From NCBI RefSeq assembly GCF_036345915.1, contig NZ_CP107785.1, positions 9,114,001 through 9,178,000 of the forward strand: a stretch of DNA of 64,000 nucleotides, in the 5' to 3' direction. A program made the position numbers and the translations under genes. The notes beneath the pieces are model-generated. The model did no database searches and had not been told where the DNA came from. It worked only from the letters and a program-made list of their open reading frames with translations. This document shows positions 6,350 to 17,715 of the stretch, piece by piece; within the stretch, counting starts at the first letter, position 1; every line of letters begins with the position of its first letter. Origin of the DNA: Nocardia sp. NBC_00565 (lineage in GTDB: Bacteria > Actinomycetota > Actinomycetes > Mycobacteriales > Mycobacteriaceae).

Positions 6350-8008
6350 GTGACTCCAGCTGACCTTGCAGATCTCCTTCGCGCGACCGCGGCGAAGGTG
6401 CTTGTCGAACGTGGACTGGACCCAGCGGTCCTGCCCGACGAGGTCAACGTGGAGCGCCCCCGTAATCCGGAACATGGCGACTATGCCACGAATGTGGCCA
6501 TGCAGGTAGGTAAGAAGGCCGGAACGAATCCGCGCGAGTTGGCGACCTGGCTCGCCGAGGCGCTCGCCACCGCCGATGCCGTCGACACCGCCGAGGTCGC
6601 CGGTCCCGGTTTCCTGAACATCCGCCTCGCCGCCTCCGCGCAGGGCGCGATTCTGCAGCAGGTGTTGACCGCGGGTGCGAGCTACGGCACCTCGGACACC
6701 CTGAAGGGCACCCGGATCAACCTGGAATTCGTCTCGGCCAATCCGACCGGTCCGGTGCATCTGGGCGGTACCCGCTGGGCCTCCGTCGGTGACGCACTCG
6801 GCCGAATTCTGGCCGCCCAGGGCGCCGAGGTGACCCGCGAGTACTACTTCAACGATCACGGCGCGCAGATCGACCGTTTCGCCAAGTCGCTGGTCGCCGC
6901 CGCCACCGGCGCGCCGACCCCGGAGAACGGTTACGCGGGCGAGTACATCGGCGAGATCGCCGCCAAGATCGTCGCTACCCATCCGCAAGCGCCGACGCTG
7001 CCGGAACAGGAGCAGTTGGAGCTGTTCCGCGCCGAGGGCGTCGAGTTGATGTTCGCCCACATCAAGGAGTCGCTGCACGAGTTCGGCACCGACTTCGACG
7101 TGTACTTCAATGAGAGTTCGCTGTTCGAGTCCGGCGCGGTCGAGCAGGCCGTCGCCAAACTCAAGGACTCCGGCGATCTCTACGAGAAGGACGGGGCCTG
7201 GTGGATCGCCAGCTCCGAATACGGCGACGATCAGGACCGCGTGGTCCTCAAGAGCGACGGCAATGCCGCCTACATCGCCGGTGATATCGCCTACTTCCAG
7301 AACAAGCGCTCGCGCGGCTTCGATCTGTGCATCTATATGCTCGGCGCCGACCATCACGGCTACATCGGCCGGTTGAAGGCCGCCGCGGCCGCGTTCGGCG
7401 ACGATCCGGCCACCGTCGAGGTGCTCATCGGCCAGATGGTGAATCTCGTCAAAGACGGTGTCGCCGTGCGGATGAGTAAGCGCGCAGGCACCGTGGTGAC
7501 CCTCGACGATCTGGTCGAGGCGATCGGCATCGATGCCTCGCGGTACTCGCTGGTGCGCAGTTCGGTGAACTCGAGCATCGATATCGACCTGAACCTGTGG
7601 ACCAGTCAGAGCAACGAAAACCCGGTCTACTACGTGCAATACGCGCACGCGCGCACCGCGTCCATCGCGCGCAACGCCGCCGAATTCGAATACGACACGG
7701 TGACACCGGATTTCGGTCTGCTCACCGCCGACGAAGAGGGCGAACTCATCCGCACCATCGGCGAGTACCCGCGTGCACTCGCCAGCGCCGCGAGCCTGCG
7801 CGAACCGCACCGGGTGGCCAGGTATCTGGAGGAATTGGCCGGTGCCTACCACCGGTTCCAGACCAACAAGAACCTGCGCGTACTGCCGCTCGGCGACGAA
7901 CCCGTCACCCCGACCAATGCCGCCAGGCTCGCCCTGGCCAATGCCACCCGTCAGGTGCTGAGCAACGGCCTCGCGCTGCTCGGCGTTAGTGCACCGGAGC
8001 GCATGTGA
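6350..8008 (+). CDS. argS: Arginyl-tRNA synthetase
   Basis: 552 residues, a class I synthetase that charges tRNA-Arg in the cytosol. The N-terminal additional domain covers about residues 1-110 ([13 protein letters not shown] motif). The Rossmann catalytic domain starts with [19 protein letters not shown], where HLGG (137-140) is the HIGH signature. The KMSKS loop reads RMSKRAG, and the C-terminal anticodon-binding domain carries [12 protein letters not shown]. Length is normal (M. tuberculosis about 550). The GTG start has a -10-like TAGGAT 8 nt upstream instead of a ribosome site. It opens a cluster that continues through lysA, hom, thrC and thrB; argS next to lysA is standard in actinobacteria. 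Confidence 0.97.
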   Translation: MTPADLADLLRATAAKVLVERGLDPAVLPDEVNVERPRNPEHGDYATNVAMQVGKKAGTNPRELATWLAEALATADAVDTAEVAGPGFLNIRLAASAQGAILQQVLTAGASYGTSDTLKGTRINLEFVSANPTGPVHLGGTRWASVGDALGRILAAQGAEVTREYYFNDHGAQIDRFAKSLVAAATGAPTPENGYAGEYIGEIAAKIVATHPQAPTLPEQEQLELFRAEGVELMFAHIKESLHEFGTDFDVYFNESSLFESGAVEQAVAKLKDSGDLYEKDGAWWIASSEYGDDQDRVVLKSDGNAAYIAGDIAYFQNKRSRGFDLCIYMLGADHHGYIGRLKAAAAAFGDDPATVEVLIGQMVNLVKDGVAVRMSKRAGTVVTLDDLVEAIGIDASRYSLVRSSVNSSIDIDLNLWTSQSNENPVYYVQYAHARTASIARNAAEFEYDTVTPDFGLLTADEEGELIRTIGEYPRALASAASLREPHRVARYLEELAGAYHRFQTNKNLRVLPLGDEPVTPTNAARLALANATRQVLSNGLALLGVSAPERM

Positions 8009-8235
8009 TCGAGCGAAGCGAGACAATGGGCACAGCGCCTGGGGCGGTCGCGATGGAGCCGAGCGTTGGCGAGGTGGAGTCGATCGAGCGAAGCGAGACA
8101 ATGGGCACAGCGCCTGGGGCGGTCGCGACGGAGCCGAGCGTTGGCGAGGTGGAGTCGATCGAGCGAAGCGAGACAATGGGCACAGCGCCTGGGGCGGTCG
8201 CGACGGAGCCGAGCGCTAGCGAGGTGGAGTCGTGA
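8005..8235 (+). CDS. Repeat-encoded peptide bridging argS and lysA
   Basis: A 76-residue frame built entirely from three copies of a 25-residue unit ([19 protein letters not shown] then VGEVES). Its GTG overlaps the argS stop (ATGTGA) and its TGA overlaps the lysA GTG (GTGA), so a ribosome could pass from argS through it to lysA. The unit tail GAGGTGGAGTC gives lysA its ribosome site. Whether the peptide itself matters is unknown. It is very acidic and Ser-rich with no known fold; it may simply be a spacer that keeps translation coupled. A diverged copy in the same frame and geometry lies between thrC and thrB. Confidence 0.4.
   Translation: MIERSETMGTAPGAVAMEPSVGEVESIERSETMGTAPGAVATEPSVGEVESIERSETMGTAPGAVATEPSASEVES
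8007..8231 (+). repeat. Three tandem 75-bp repeats
   Basis: Units at 8007-8081, 8082-8156 and 8157-8231. They are nearly identical: the first has GATGGAG where the others have GACGGAG, and the third has GCTAGC where the others have GTTGGC. The unit length is a multiple of three, so the frame is kept whatever the copy number. Each unit contains GAGCGAAGCGAG and ends in GCGAGGTGGAGTC. Confidence 0.95.
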
Positions 8236-9650
8236 GTGCCCACCCGGCCGGTCCCCGGCATGCTGAAATCCCGCACGCGCCCAGCCTCGCCGAGCGTCCG
8301 AGCGATCCCGAGCAGATGATCGATCTGCCCGCGAATGTATGGCCGCGCAACGCTTCTCGCGACGCCGACGGCGTCGTGCGGTTGGCTGGTGTGCCGGTAC
8401 CCGAACTCGCCGCCCAATACGGCACCCCGCTATTCGTGGTCGACGAGGACGACTTCCGTTCGCGCTGTAGGGATATGGTCGCCGCGTTCGGTCCGGACGC
8501 GCGAGTGCATTACGCCTCCAAGGCATTCCTGTGCGGTGAGATCGCCCGCTGGATCCGCGATGAGGGCCTGTCCCTCGATGTGTGCTCCGGCGGCGAACTG
8601 GCCGTCGCACTGCACGCGGGCTTCCCGGCGAACCGAATCGCGTTGCACGGCAACAATAAATCGGCCGTCGAGCTGGCCTCGGCGGTGGAGGCGGGTGTCG
8701 GTCACGTGGTGGTCGACTCGCTGATCGAAATCGAGCGGCTCGAGGCCATCGCGGGCCGCGCCGGTGTGGTGCAGGATGTGCTCGTCCGCGTCACCGTCGG
8801 TGTGGAAGCCCATACCCACGAATACATTTCGACCGCGCATGAGGATCAGAAGTTCGGCTTCTCGATCGCCGGCGGCGACGCCATGGAGGCGCTGGCCCGG
8901 GTCTTCGAGGCCGATAATCTTCGACTTGTCGGTCTGCACAGCCACATCGGTTCGCAGATCTTCGAAATCGATGGTTTCGAGATCGCCGCGCGCCGGATGC
9001 TCGGTCTGCTGCGCGAGGCCATCGACAAGTTCGGCATCGAGCGCACCGCACAGATCGCTACCCTGGATCTCGGTGGCGGACTTGGTATTTCGTACCTGCC
9101 CAATGACGATCCGCCGCCGTTGGACGAATTCGCCGCGAGCCTGCGCAAGCTGGTCGCCACCGAGGCGAGCCGCGCCGGACTGCCGGAGCCGAAGATCGCG
9201 GTCGAGCCCGGCCGCGCCATCGCTGGTCCGGGCACCGTCACCCTCTACGAGGTCGGCACCATCAAGGATGTCTCGCTCGACGGCGGACTACGCAGGCGCT
9301 ATGTCAGCGTGGACGGCGGCATGAGCGACAACATCCGCCCGGCGCTGTATCAGGCCGACTACGACTGCCGCTTGGTTTCGCGCTCCTCCGACGCCGCGCC
9401 GGTGGTCGCCCGGGTCGTCGGAAAGCATTGCGAGAGTGGGGATATCGTCATCCGCGACACGTGGATTCCTGCCGATGTCAGGCCCGGCGACCTGGTCGCC
9501 GTCGCCGCGACCGGCGCGTACTGCTATTCGATGTCCAGCCGGTACAACCAGCTGACTCGTCCGGCTGTCGTTGCGGTGCGCGATGGTGTGCCGCGGCTCA
9601 TTCTGCGCCGAGAAACGGTTGCGGACCTGCTCAGCTTGGAGGTGGAATGA
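8232..9650 (+). CDS. lysA: Diaminopimelate decarboxylase
   Basis: 472 residues, fold-type III PLP enzyme for the last step of lysine synthesis (meso-diaminopimelate to lysine plus CO2). The PLP lysine is K97 in [10 protein letters not shown]. Other signatures are [18 protein letters not shown], the glycine loop [19 protein letters not shown], and the C-terminal GKHCESGD cysteine shared across the dimer. The first 30 residues ([15 protein letters not shown]) match the N-terminus of the mycobacterial enzyme as I recall it, supporting the GTG at 8232. The start overlaps the stop of the repeat ORF, and the stop overlaps the hom start. Confidence 0.97.
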   Translation: MSAHPAGPRHAEIPHAPSLAERPSDPEQMIDLPANVWPRNASRDADGVVRLAGVPVPELAAQYGTPLFVVDEDDFRSRCRDMVAAFGPDARVHYASKAFLCGEIARWIRDEGLSLDVCSGGELAVALHAGFPANRIALHGNNKSAVELASAVEAGVGHVVVDSLIEIERLEAIAGRAGVVQDVLVRVTVGVEAHTHEYISTAHEDQKFGFSIAGGDAMEALARVFEADNLRLVGLHSHIGSQIFEIDGFEIAARRMLGLLREAIDKFGIERTAQIATLDLGGGLGISYLPNDDPPPLDEFAASLRKLVATEASRAGLPEPKIAVEPGRAIAGPGTVTLYEVGTIKDVSLDGGLRRRYVSVDGGMSDNIRPALYQADYDCRLVSRSSDAAPVVARVVGKHCESGDIVIRDTWIPADVRPGDLVAVAATGAYCYSMSSRYNQLTRPAVVAVRDGVPRLILRRETVADLLSLEVE

Positions 9651-11052
9651 ATTCCGTATCGCGTAGCGATTCGATCAGGGGTGGTGGCCAGGTGGCGGGT
9701 GGGCCGGATGCAGCGAAGTTCGGTGTATGGGGAACCGATCGTCCGATCGGAGTCGCGGTCCTCGGCATGGGCAATGTCGGCACCGAGGTGGTCCGCATTC
9801 TGCGCGACCACGCCGAAGACCTGCGGGCCCGCGTCGGTGCGCCACTGGTGCTGCGCGGTGTCGCGGTGCGCAACCTCGAGATCGATCGCGGTCTCCCGAC
9901 CGAGCTGCTGACTACCGATGCGGACGCGCTGGTCGCCCGCGACGATGTCGACCTGGTGGTCGAGGTCATCGGCGGCATCGATCCCGCCCGCCGCCTCATC
10001 CTGGCCGCGCTGAACACCGGCAAATCCGTGGTGACCGCCAATAAGGCCCTGCTGGCCGACTACACCGGCGAACTCGCCGCCGCCGCCGAGCGCAACCGCG
10101 CCGACCTGTACTTCGAGGCCGCCGTCGCCGGTGCCATCCCGGTGGTGCGCCCGCTGATCCAGTCGCTGTCCGGTGACCGGGTGAACCGGGTAGTCGGCAT
10201 CGTCAACGGCACCACCAATTTCATCCTCTCCGCGATGGACGAGACCGGCGCGGACTACGAGGTGACCCTGAAGGAAGCCACCCGGCTCGGCTACGCCGAA
10301 TCCGATCCGACCGCCGACGTGGAGGGCTACGACGCCGCCGCGAAGGCCGCGATCCTGGCCTCGCTCGCCTTCCACACCCGGGTGACCGCGGCCGATGTGT
10401 ACCGCGAAGGCATCTCCAAGATCACTTCCGAGGATCTGCAGACCGCGTCCGCGCTGGACTGCACGGTCAAGCTGCTCGCCATCTGCGAGCGGGTCGCCGC
10501 CGGCCCCGGCGAACCGGGTCCGGACGAGGGCGGCAAGGAGCGCGTCTCGGTGCGCGTCTACCCGGCCCTGATCCCGCGCAAGCACCCGTTGGCCGCCGTC
10601 ACCGGCGCGTTCAACGCTGTGGTCGTGGAGGCCGAGAACGCCGGTCGGCTGATGTTCTACGGTCAGGGCGCCGGCGGCGCTCCGACGGCCTCGGCGGTGC
10701 TCGGCGATCTGGTGATGGCCGCGCGCAACAAGTTCTACGGTGGCCGGGCTCCGGGTGAGTCGGTTTATGCTGAGCTACCGATCGCGCCGATCGGCGATAC
10801 GCCCACGCGTTACCACGTGAACCTGCAGGTCGCGGACCGACCAGGTGTGCTGGCCAAGGTGGCGGGCGAATTCGCCAAGCATGAGGTGAGCATCTCCACC
10901 GTCCGTCAGGAAGGGCACGGCGAGGGTGCGCGCCTGGTCGTCGTCACCCACCATGCTGCGGAGTCGGCGCTCGCGGACACCGTCGCCGCCCTGGCGGAGA
11001 TGGCGTCCGTCACATCCGTGACCAGCGTTTTAAGATTGGAAGGCACCAAAGA

Positions 11053-11056
<4 letters not shown>
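9647..11056 (+). CDS. hom: Homoserine dehydrogenase
   Basis: 469 residues. It reduces aspartate semialdehyde to homoserine at the branch to threonine and methionine. The NAD(P)-binding motif is [15 protein letters not shown]; the substrate domain has [14 protein letters not shown] and [17 protein letters not shown]; an ACT regulatory domain forms the last 90 residues ([26 protein letters not shown]), which usually binds threonine for feedback control. The ATG at 9647 overlaps the lysA stop and follows TTGGAGGTGG. That gives an N-terminus about 25 residues longer than the M. tuberculosis enzyme; an inner GTG ([10 protein letters not shown]) is an alternative. Its stop overlaps thrC. Confidence 0.95.
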
Positions 11057-13252
<2,196 letters not shown>

Positions 13253-13265
13253 CGGCGAGTCCGCC

Positions 13266-13295
13266 TTGCCGAGGTTCACGGTTGCCAGCTATCCT
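13266..13295 (+). promoter_or_regulatory. Candidate housekeeping promoter for rho
   Basis: TTGCCG (13266-13271) and TATCCT (13290-13295) with an 18-bp spacer. It would give a transcript with a leader of about 285 nt before the rho GTG. Confidence 0.5.
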
Positions 13296-13589
13296 GAGCA
13301 CGTCCGTACATCGTGCGCATCAGACGCCGGTGCTTCATCAGGGCAATCGCTCCAGCAGGCTCGAGCCTCCAGGCCATGGGGGTGCTGCGTAGCTGCGCAA
13401 CTGGAATGATCTCTCCCACCTTTCAGGAACTGGTGGCGAAGCCGCCGGTCCCGGCGGGGCAGGTGATACGGCAAAAGCGCCGGTCCGGACTTATGTTCGG
13501 CCCTCGCATCCGTGTCCGGTACAACGTCCGGACAGCGGGAAGAACCCTCGAAACAGCACACGGCACATCGAGGGAAGGAAAGGATTTCC
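13296..13589 (+). other. Long untranslated leader of rho
   Basis: About 290 nt between the thrB-rho gap promoter and the rho start without a coding signal. It contains CG-rich inverted segments (GCCGCCGGTCCCGGCGG at about 13440-13460, GTCCGG repeats at 13510-13535). Rho mRNAs in other bacteria are autoregulated through their leaders, which could explain the length; no specific element is recognised. Confidence 0.35.
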
Positions 13590-15665
13590 GTGACAGATAC
13601 GGACCTGCTCGCGACACCCGGGGTGGTTTCCAACCCCGAGGGGGACCGCGAAAGTGAATCCGGACAGATTTCGAAGATGAGCGAACAAACCGACGTCGCA
13701 CGATCGGGGCTGACTGGAATGTTGTTGCCGCAGTTGCGCGCGCTCGCGGGGGAGCTCGGTATCCGAGGCACCTCCGGAATGCGCAAAGGCGATTTGATCG
13801 CCGCCATCAAGGAAAATCAGGCCGGAAAGTCGGCGAAGGCGGAAAAGTCCGCGCGTGGCGAGGTGAAGTCCGATGCGGACGCCGCCAAGGCGGCGCCGGT
13901 AAAGGCGGAGCAGGGCACCCTCGACGTGACGCCCGTCGCTGCCGCCCCGGTCGAGGCCGCCCCGGCGAAGGAGGCCCCGGTAAAGCAGGCTGTGGCGCAA
14001 GCCCCCGTCGCCGAATCCGCTCCGTCGAAGGCCGCAGAGCCCAAGGCCGACCAGGCGCAGGCCGAGTCCGCGCCGTCCGAGACCACCGAGGATGCCGGCC
14101 GCGAGGCCGGTCAGCGCGGTCGCGGCAGGCAGCGCCGCGGTCGTGACCAGGCGCGCGCCGGCGGCGAGGCCCCCGCGGGCGAGACCCGTGGCGAGGAGTC
14201 GAAGCCGGAGCAGGACCAGGGCGAACGCCGCCGCGAACGCAACCAGGGCGGTGAGCGTAACCAAGGCGAACGCAACCAGAACGGCAGCGGCGGCGGCAAC
14301 GCCAATGGCGGCCGTGGCGGCGAGAGCAGTGGCCGTGGCGGCGAGACCGGTGGCCGTGGCGGCGAGAGCGGTGGCCGTGGCGATGCCAACCGTGGCGGTG
14401 ACGAGGACGAGGGCGGTCGCGGACGGCGGGGACGTCGCTTCCGGGAACGTCGTCGTGGTCGCGACCGCGAGGGCGGCACCGGTGGCGGTGAGGCGCGCGA
14501 GCTCGAGATCCGCGAGGACGACGTCTTGCAGCCGGTCGCGGGCATCCTCGACGTGCTGGACAACTACGCCTTCGTGCGCACCTCGGGTTACCTGGCCGGG
14601 CCGAACGACGTCTACGTCTCGATGAACCTGGTCCGCAAGAACGGCCTGCGCCGCGGTGACGCGATCACCGGTGCGGTGCGCGCTCCGCGCGACGGTGAGC
14701 AGAGCAACCAGCGCCAAAAGTTCGATCCGCTGGTGCGCCTGGACACGGTCAACGGCGGTGAGGTCGAGGCGGCCAGGCGTCGTCCGGAGTTCAGCAAGCT
14801 CACCCCGCTGTACCCGAATCAGCGGCTGCGGCTGGAGACCCAGCCGAACAAGCTGACCACCCGCGTCATCGACCTGATCATGCCGATCGGTAAGGGCCAG
14901 CGCGCCCTCATCGTCTCCCCGCCCAAGGCGGGTAAGACCACGATCATGCAGGACATCGCGAACGCCATCGCCATCAACAACCCCGAGGTCTACCTCATGG
15001 TCGTGCTGGTCGACGAGCGTCCGGAAGAGGTCACCGATATGCAGCGCTCGGTGAAGGGCGAGGTCATCGCCTCGACCTTCGACCGTCCGCCGTCAGATCA
15101 CACCTCGGTCGCCGAACTCGCCATCGAGCGCGCCAAGCGCCTGGTGGAGATGGGCAAAGACGTTGTGGTGCTGCTCGACTCGATCACCCGATTGGGCCGT
15201 GCGTACAACAACTCCTCGCCCGCCTCGGGCCGCATCCTCTCCGGTGGTGTCGATTCGACCGCGCTGTACCCGCCCAAGCGGTTCCTCGGCGCGGCGCGCA
15301 ATATCGAGAACGGCGGCTCGCTCACCATCATCGCGACCGCCATGGTCGAGACCGGTTCCACCGGCGACACGGTGATCTTCGAGGAGTTCAAGGGCACCGG
15401 CAACGCCGAGCTCAAGCTGGACCGCAAGATCGCGGAACGGCGCGTGTTCCCGGCCGTGGACGTCAACCCGTCCGGCACCCGTAAGGACGAACTACTGCTC
15501 AACCCCGACGAGGCCGCGGTGCTGCACAAACTGCGCCGCGTACTGTCCGGCCTGGACTCGCACCAGGCGATCGATCTGCTGATCGACCGTCTGAAGAAGT
15601 CCAAGAACAACCTCGAGTTCCTGATGCAGGTCAGCAAGACCGCACCGGGTGCGCTCGACGAGTAG
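13590..15665 (+). CDS. rho: Transcription termination factor Rho
   Basis: 691 residues, a hexameric RNA-dependent ATPase that ends transcription. The start is GTG after GAAGGAAAGGA, and the N-terminus VTDTDLLATPG agrees with mycobacterial Rho. Residues 45-85 form the Rho N helical domain (LLPQLRALAGELGIRGTSGMRKGDLIAAI). Residues about 90-300 are a disordered insertion, first Ala/Lys/Glu-rich, then Arg/Gly/Asn/Glu-rich with RGGE repeats. The cold-shock-like RNA domain (VAGILDVLDNYAFVRTSGYL) and the ATPase follow: Walker A VSPPKAGKTTIM, VVLVDERPEEVTDM, DSITRLGRAYNN, GGSLTIIATAMVETGS. The large insertion is typical of actinobacterial Rho and helps use structured GC-rich RNA. Its own hairpin terminator follows. 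Confidence 0.96.
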   Translation: MTDTDLLATPGVVSNPEGDRESESGQISKMSEQTDVARSGLTGMLLPQLRALAGELGIRGTSGMRKGDLIAAIKENQAGKSAKAEKSARGEVKSDADAAKAAPVKAEQGTLDVTPVAAAPVEAAPAKEAPVKQAVAQAPVAESAPSKAAEPKADQAQAESAPSETTEDAGREAGQRGRGRQRRGRDQARAGGEAPAGETRGEESKPEQDQGERRRERNQGGERNQGERNQNGSGGGNANGGRGGESSGRGGETGGRGGESGGRGDANRGGDEDEGGRGRRGRRFRERRRGRDREGGTGGGEARELEIREDDVLQPVAGILDVLDNYAFVRTSGYLAGPNDVYVSMNLVRKNGLRRGDAITGAVRAPRDGEQSNQRQKFDPLVRLDTVNGGEVEAARRRPEFSKLTPLYPNQRLRLETQPNKLTTRVIDLIMPIGKGQRALIVSPPKAGKTTIMQDIANAIAINNPEVYLMVVLVDERPEEVTDMQRSVKGEVIASTFDRPPSDHTSVAELAIERAKRLVEMGKDVVVLLDSITRLGRAYNNSSPASGRILSGGVDSTALYPPKRFLGAARNIENGGSLTIIATAMVETGSTGDTVIFEEFKGTGNAELKLDRKIAERRVFPAVDVNPSGTRKDELLLNPDEAAVLHKLRRVLSGLDSHQAIDLLIDRLKKSKNNLEFLMQVSKTAPGALDE
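14307..14387 (+). repeat. 21-bp repeats encoding RGGE-type residues inside rho
   Basis: About 3.9 copies of a 21-bp unit (GGTGGCCGTGGCGGCGAGACC) at 14307, 14328, 14349 and 14370, translating to GGRGGES, SGRGGET, GGRGGES, GGRGDA. They lie in the disordered insertion of Rho and are prone to length change without frameshift. Confidence 0.85.
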
Positions 15666-15959
15666 GTCGACCAGCAGTTTCACTGTCGAAGGGGCTCCGC
15701 GTAAGCGGGGCCCTTTCGGCGTTCGGGGGCTGAAGAAGGCCAGGCCGATGCCTGCCGCGCCCGCGATCATGAAGGCCAGGATGATCGCCGTCGTGGCGGC
15801 CGGACTACCGGTGCTCGCGGCGGAATCGGCCGGATCGAACTGTGCGGCAGTGGGTTTCGCGTACGCGTAGGGGTCCGGGCGATCCGGAGCGGCGAACCAG
15901 CCGACCGCGACAGTGAGAATCAACGAAACGAAGACCGCCAGAGCAACGCGGCTGTTCAT
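15492..15959 (-). CDS. Small membrane protein with C-terminus antisense to rho
   Basis: Up to 155 residues. The ATG follows an excellent AGAAAGGAG ribosome site. Residues 5-23 (VALAVFVSLILTVAVGWFA) are a membrane or signal segment, a Pro/Ala/Asp-rich loop follows (PDRPDPYAYAKPTAAQFDPA), and a second membrane segment lies at about 58-77 (TTAIILAFMIAGAAGIGLAFF). After residue 90 the frame continues with no stop through the rho terminator and antisense to the last 174 bases of rho; that tail may be an accident of GC-rich sequence, so the true protein may be shorter in function. No family recognised. Confidence 0.5.
   Translation of the reverse strand: MNSRVALAVFVSLILTVAVGWFAAPDRPDPYAYAKPTAAQFDPADSAASTGSPAATTAIILAFMIAGAAGIGLAFFSPRTPKGPRLRGAPSTVKLLVDLLVERTRCGLADLHQELEVVLGLLQTVDQQIDRLVRVQAGQYAAQFVQHRGLVGVEQ
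15689..15716 (+). terminator. Hairpin terminator of rho
   Basis: AAGGGGCTCCGC pairs with GCGGGGCCCTTT (one mismatch and one wobble) around GTAA, ending in TTT. It begins 24 bp after the rho stop. Confidence 0.65.
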
Positions 15960-16159
15960 AGGGTTCTCCTTTCTGTCTCGGCACGCCGATGTGCATCAGG
16001 CCTCACACTTTATGAACAGTGGTGTTCGTATCCACGAGTAGCGGACTACCCGAATTAAGGGTTCCGTAAGAACACGATCGACGCGTGCCAGTAGTTCAAT
16101 TGGCAATGAGACTTGGGGGACTACCTAGGGGCGGGAACAAACCGGGGGCCGGGGGTGTT
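15960..16159. other. Divergent gap between the membrane-protein gene and rpmE
   Basis: 200 bp, the first part of a 340-bp gap. It should carry the promoter of the minus-strand membrane-protein gene; ACTTTATGAAC at 16007-16017 gives TAAAGT on the minus strand as a possible -10. G-rich sequence at 16120-16160 leads into the rpmE promoter. No gene seen. Confidence 0.3.
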
Positions 16160-16189
16160 TTGGGAGCGTAACCGCTGTTCTGGCATACT
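16160..16189 (+). promoter_or_regulatory. Candidate promoter of rpmE
   Basis: TTGGGA (16160-16165) and CATACT (16184-16189) separated by 18 bp, placed just upstream of the structured leader. Confidence 0.5.
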
Positions 16190-16299
16190 GAACGGTCGTT
16201 GCGTCTGCTCTGCTGAGCAGACCTCCCGCCTAGTCGGCTCCGGTTCACGTCCTCGCGATCTGCGCGGGCGACCCGGCGGCCAATATCGAGAGGACACCC
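16190..16299 (+). promoter_or_regulatory. Possible L31 ribosomal-protein leader
   Basis: About 110 nt between the candidate promoter and the rpmE ATG. It holds a perfect 8-bp hairpin GTCTGCTC-TGCT-GAGCAGAC at 16203-16222 followed by CTCCCGCC, and further downstream GCGATCTGCGCGGGCGACCCGGCGG. Rfam describes L31 leader RNAs in Actinobacteria that bind L31 and shut down rpmE; position and the hairpin fit, but I could not check against the covariance model. Confidence 0.4.
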
Positions 16300-16536
16300 A
16301 TGAAGGCAGGAATCCATCCGGCGTATGTCGAGACCACGGTCGTCTGTGGTTGCGGCAACACCTTCCAGACTCGCAGCACCAAGGAGTCGGGACACATCAC
16401 CGTCGAAGTTTGCTCGCAGTGCCACCCGTTCTACACCGGCAAGCAGAAGATTCTCGACACCGGTGGTCGCGTGGCCCGCTTCGAGGCTCGCTACGGCAAG
16501 CGCGCGGGCAAGAAGGCCGACGCCGAAAGCAAGTAG
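16300..16536 (+). CDS. rpmE: 50S ribosomal protein L31 (zinc-binding type)
   Basis: 78 residues. The opening [20 protein letters not shown] and the later [31 protein letters not shown] are diagnostic of L31. The cysteines in CGCGN and CSQC form the zinc site, so this is the zinc-dependent form that cells may replace under zinc limitation by a cysteine-free paralog. The start ATG follows GAGAGGA. A structured leader precedes it and a strong terminator follows. Confidence 0.97.
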   Translation: MKAGIHPAYVETTVVCGCGNTFQTRSTKESGHITVEVCSQCHPFYTGKQKILDTGGRVARFEARYGKRAGKKADAESK

Positions 16537-16544
16537 CTTCCCCG

Positions 16545-16580
16545 CCGACGCCCGGTCCTGCTCAGCAGGCCGGGCGTCGG
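16545..16580 (+). terminator. Hairpin terminator of rpmE
   Basis: A perfect 11-bp stem (CCGACGCCCGG with CCGGGCGTCGG), with further pairing inside the loop (CCTGCT, AGCAGG), then CGCTTTT. It lies only 40 bp before the prfA start, so prfA may depend on read-through or its own promoter. Confidence 0.85.
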
Positions 16581-16619
16581 CGCTTTTGTGTGGCCAGTAC
16601 GGGTAAGAGAGGAAGCACG

Positions 16620-17690
16620 GTGACGCAACCGTCCGCGATCGATGACATTCTGGCCGAGCACGCGGGCCTGGAGACGCAGCTCGCCGATCCGGCGCTGCAC
16701 AGTGATCCGGGCGCCGCGCGTCGGGTCGGCAAGCGGTTCGCCGAGCTTGCCCCGGTCATGGCCACCTACACCAAGCTGAAGTCCGCGCGTGAGGATCTCG
16801 CCGCCGCACAAGAACTCGCGGCCGACGACTCGTCCTTCGCGGCCGAGGTGCCCGACCTGGAACAACAGGTGGTCGAGCTGGAGCAGACCCTCGCGGATCT
16901 GCTCGCCCCGCGCGATCCGCACGACGGCGACGACGTGGTGCTCGAGGTGAAATCCGGTGAGGGCGGCGAGGAATCGGCGCTGTTCGCCTCGGATCTGGCC
17001 CGCATGTACGTCCGCTACGCCGAGCGGCACGGGTGGAAGGTCGAGATTCTCGACGCGAACATCTCCGACCTGGGCGGATACAAGGACGCGACCATTTCGA
17101 TCAAGAGCCGCGACGCCGCGCGCGACGGCGTCTGGTCGCGCTTCAAATTCGAGGGCGGCGTGCACCGCGTCCAGCGCGTTCCGGTGACCGAATCGCAGGG
17201 TCGTATCCACACCTCGGCGGCCGGTGTGCTGATCTACCCGGAGCCCGATGAGGTCGAAGAGGTGCAGATCGACGAAACCGATCTGCGCATCGACGTCTAT
17301 CGCTCCTCCGGCAAGGGCGGCCAGGGCGTCAACACCACCGACTCCGCGGTCCGCATCACCCACCTACCCTCGGGCATCGTCGTGACCTGCCAGAACGAAC
17401 GTTCCCAGCTGCAGAACAAGGCCCGTGCCATGCAGGTGCTCGCGGCTCGGCTGCAGGCGCTCGCCGAGGAACACGCCGATCAGGAGGCTGCGGCGGGCCG
17501 GGCCAGCCAGATTCGCACTGTCGACCGCTCCGAGCGGATCCGCACCTACAACTTCCCGGAGAACCGGATCACCGACCACCGCATCGGCTTCAAGGCGCAC
17601 AACCTGGACGCCGTGCTCGACGGTGATATGGACGCATTGCTCGACGCACTCGGCAAAGCGGATCGCGAAGCCAGAATGGCCGCGGAGTAA
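16620..17690 (+). CDS. prfA: Peptide chain release factor 1
   Basis: 356 residues, recognises UAA and UAG in the ribosomal A site. The GGQ motif (233-235, in [17 protein letters not shown]) is the hydrolysis loop, whose Gln is methylated by the product of the next gene. The N-terminal coiled domain (AHEH...[16 protein letters not shown]) and C-terminal [23 protein letters not shown] are typical. The GTG start follows GAGAGGAAG. It is 25 bp upstream of prmC, its modifying enzyme, in one operon. Confidence 0.97.
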   Translation: MTQPSAIDDILAEHAGLETQLADPALHSDPGAARRVGKRFAELAPVMATYTKLKSAREDLAAAQELAADDSSFAAEVPDLEQQVVELEQTLADLLAPRDPHDGDDVVLEVKSGEGGEESALFASDLARMYVRYAERHGWKVEILDANISDLGGYKDATISIKSRDAARDGVWSRFKFEGGVHRVQRVPVTESQGRIHTSAAGVLIYPEPDEVEEVQIDETDLRIDVYRSSGKGGQGVNTTDSAVRITHLPSGIVVTCQNERSQLQNKARAMQVLAARLQALAEEHADQEAAAGRASQIRTVDRSERIRTYNFPENRITDHRIGFKAHNLDAVLDGDMDALLDALGKADREARMAAE

Positions 17691-17715
17691 GCACGGTTCG
17701 GGCAGAGTCGAGGTC

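Noticed and set aside
6320..8176. 618-codon minus-strand ORF across argS
   Set aside because: Antisense shadow of argS; its repeated start ([12 protein letters not shown]...) is only the 75-bp repeat read backwards.
8007..8231. CRISPR array
   Set aside because: The 75-bp units are contiguous with no variable spacers.
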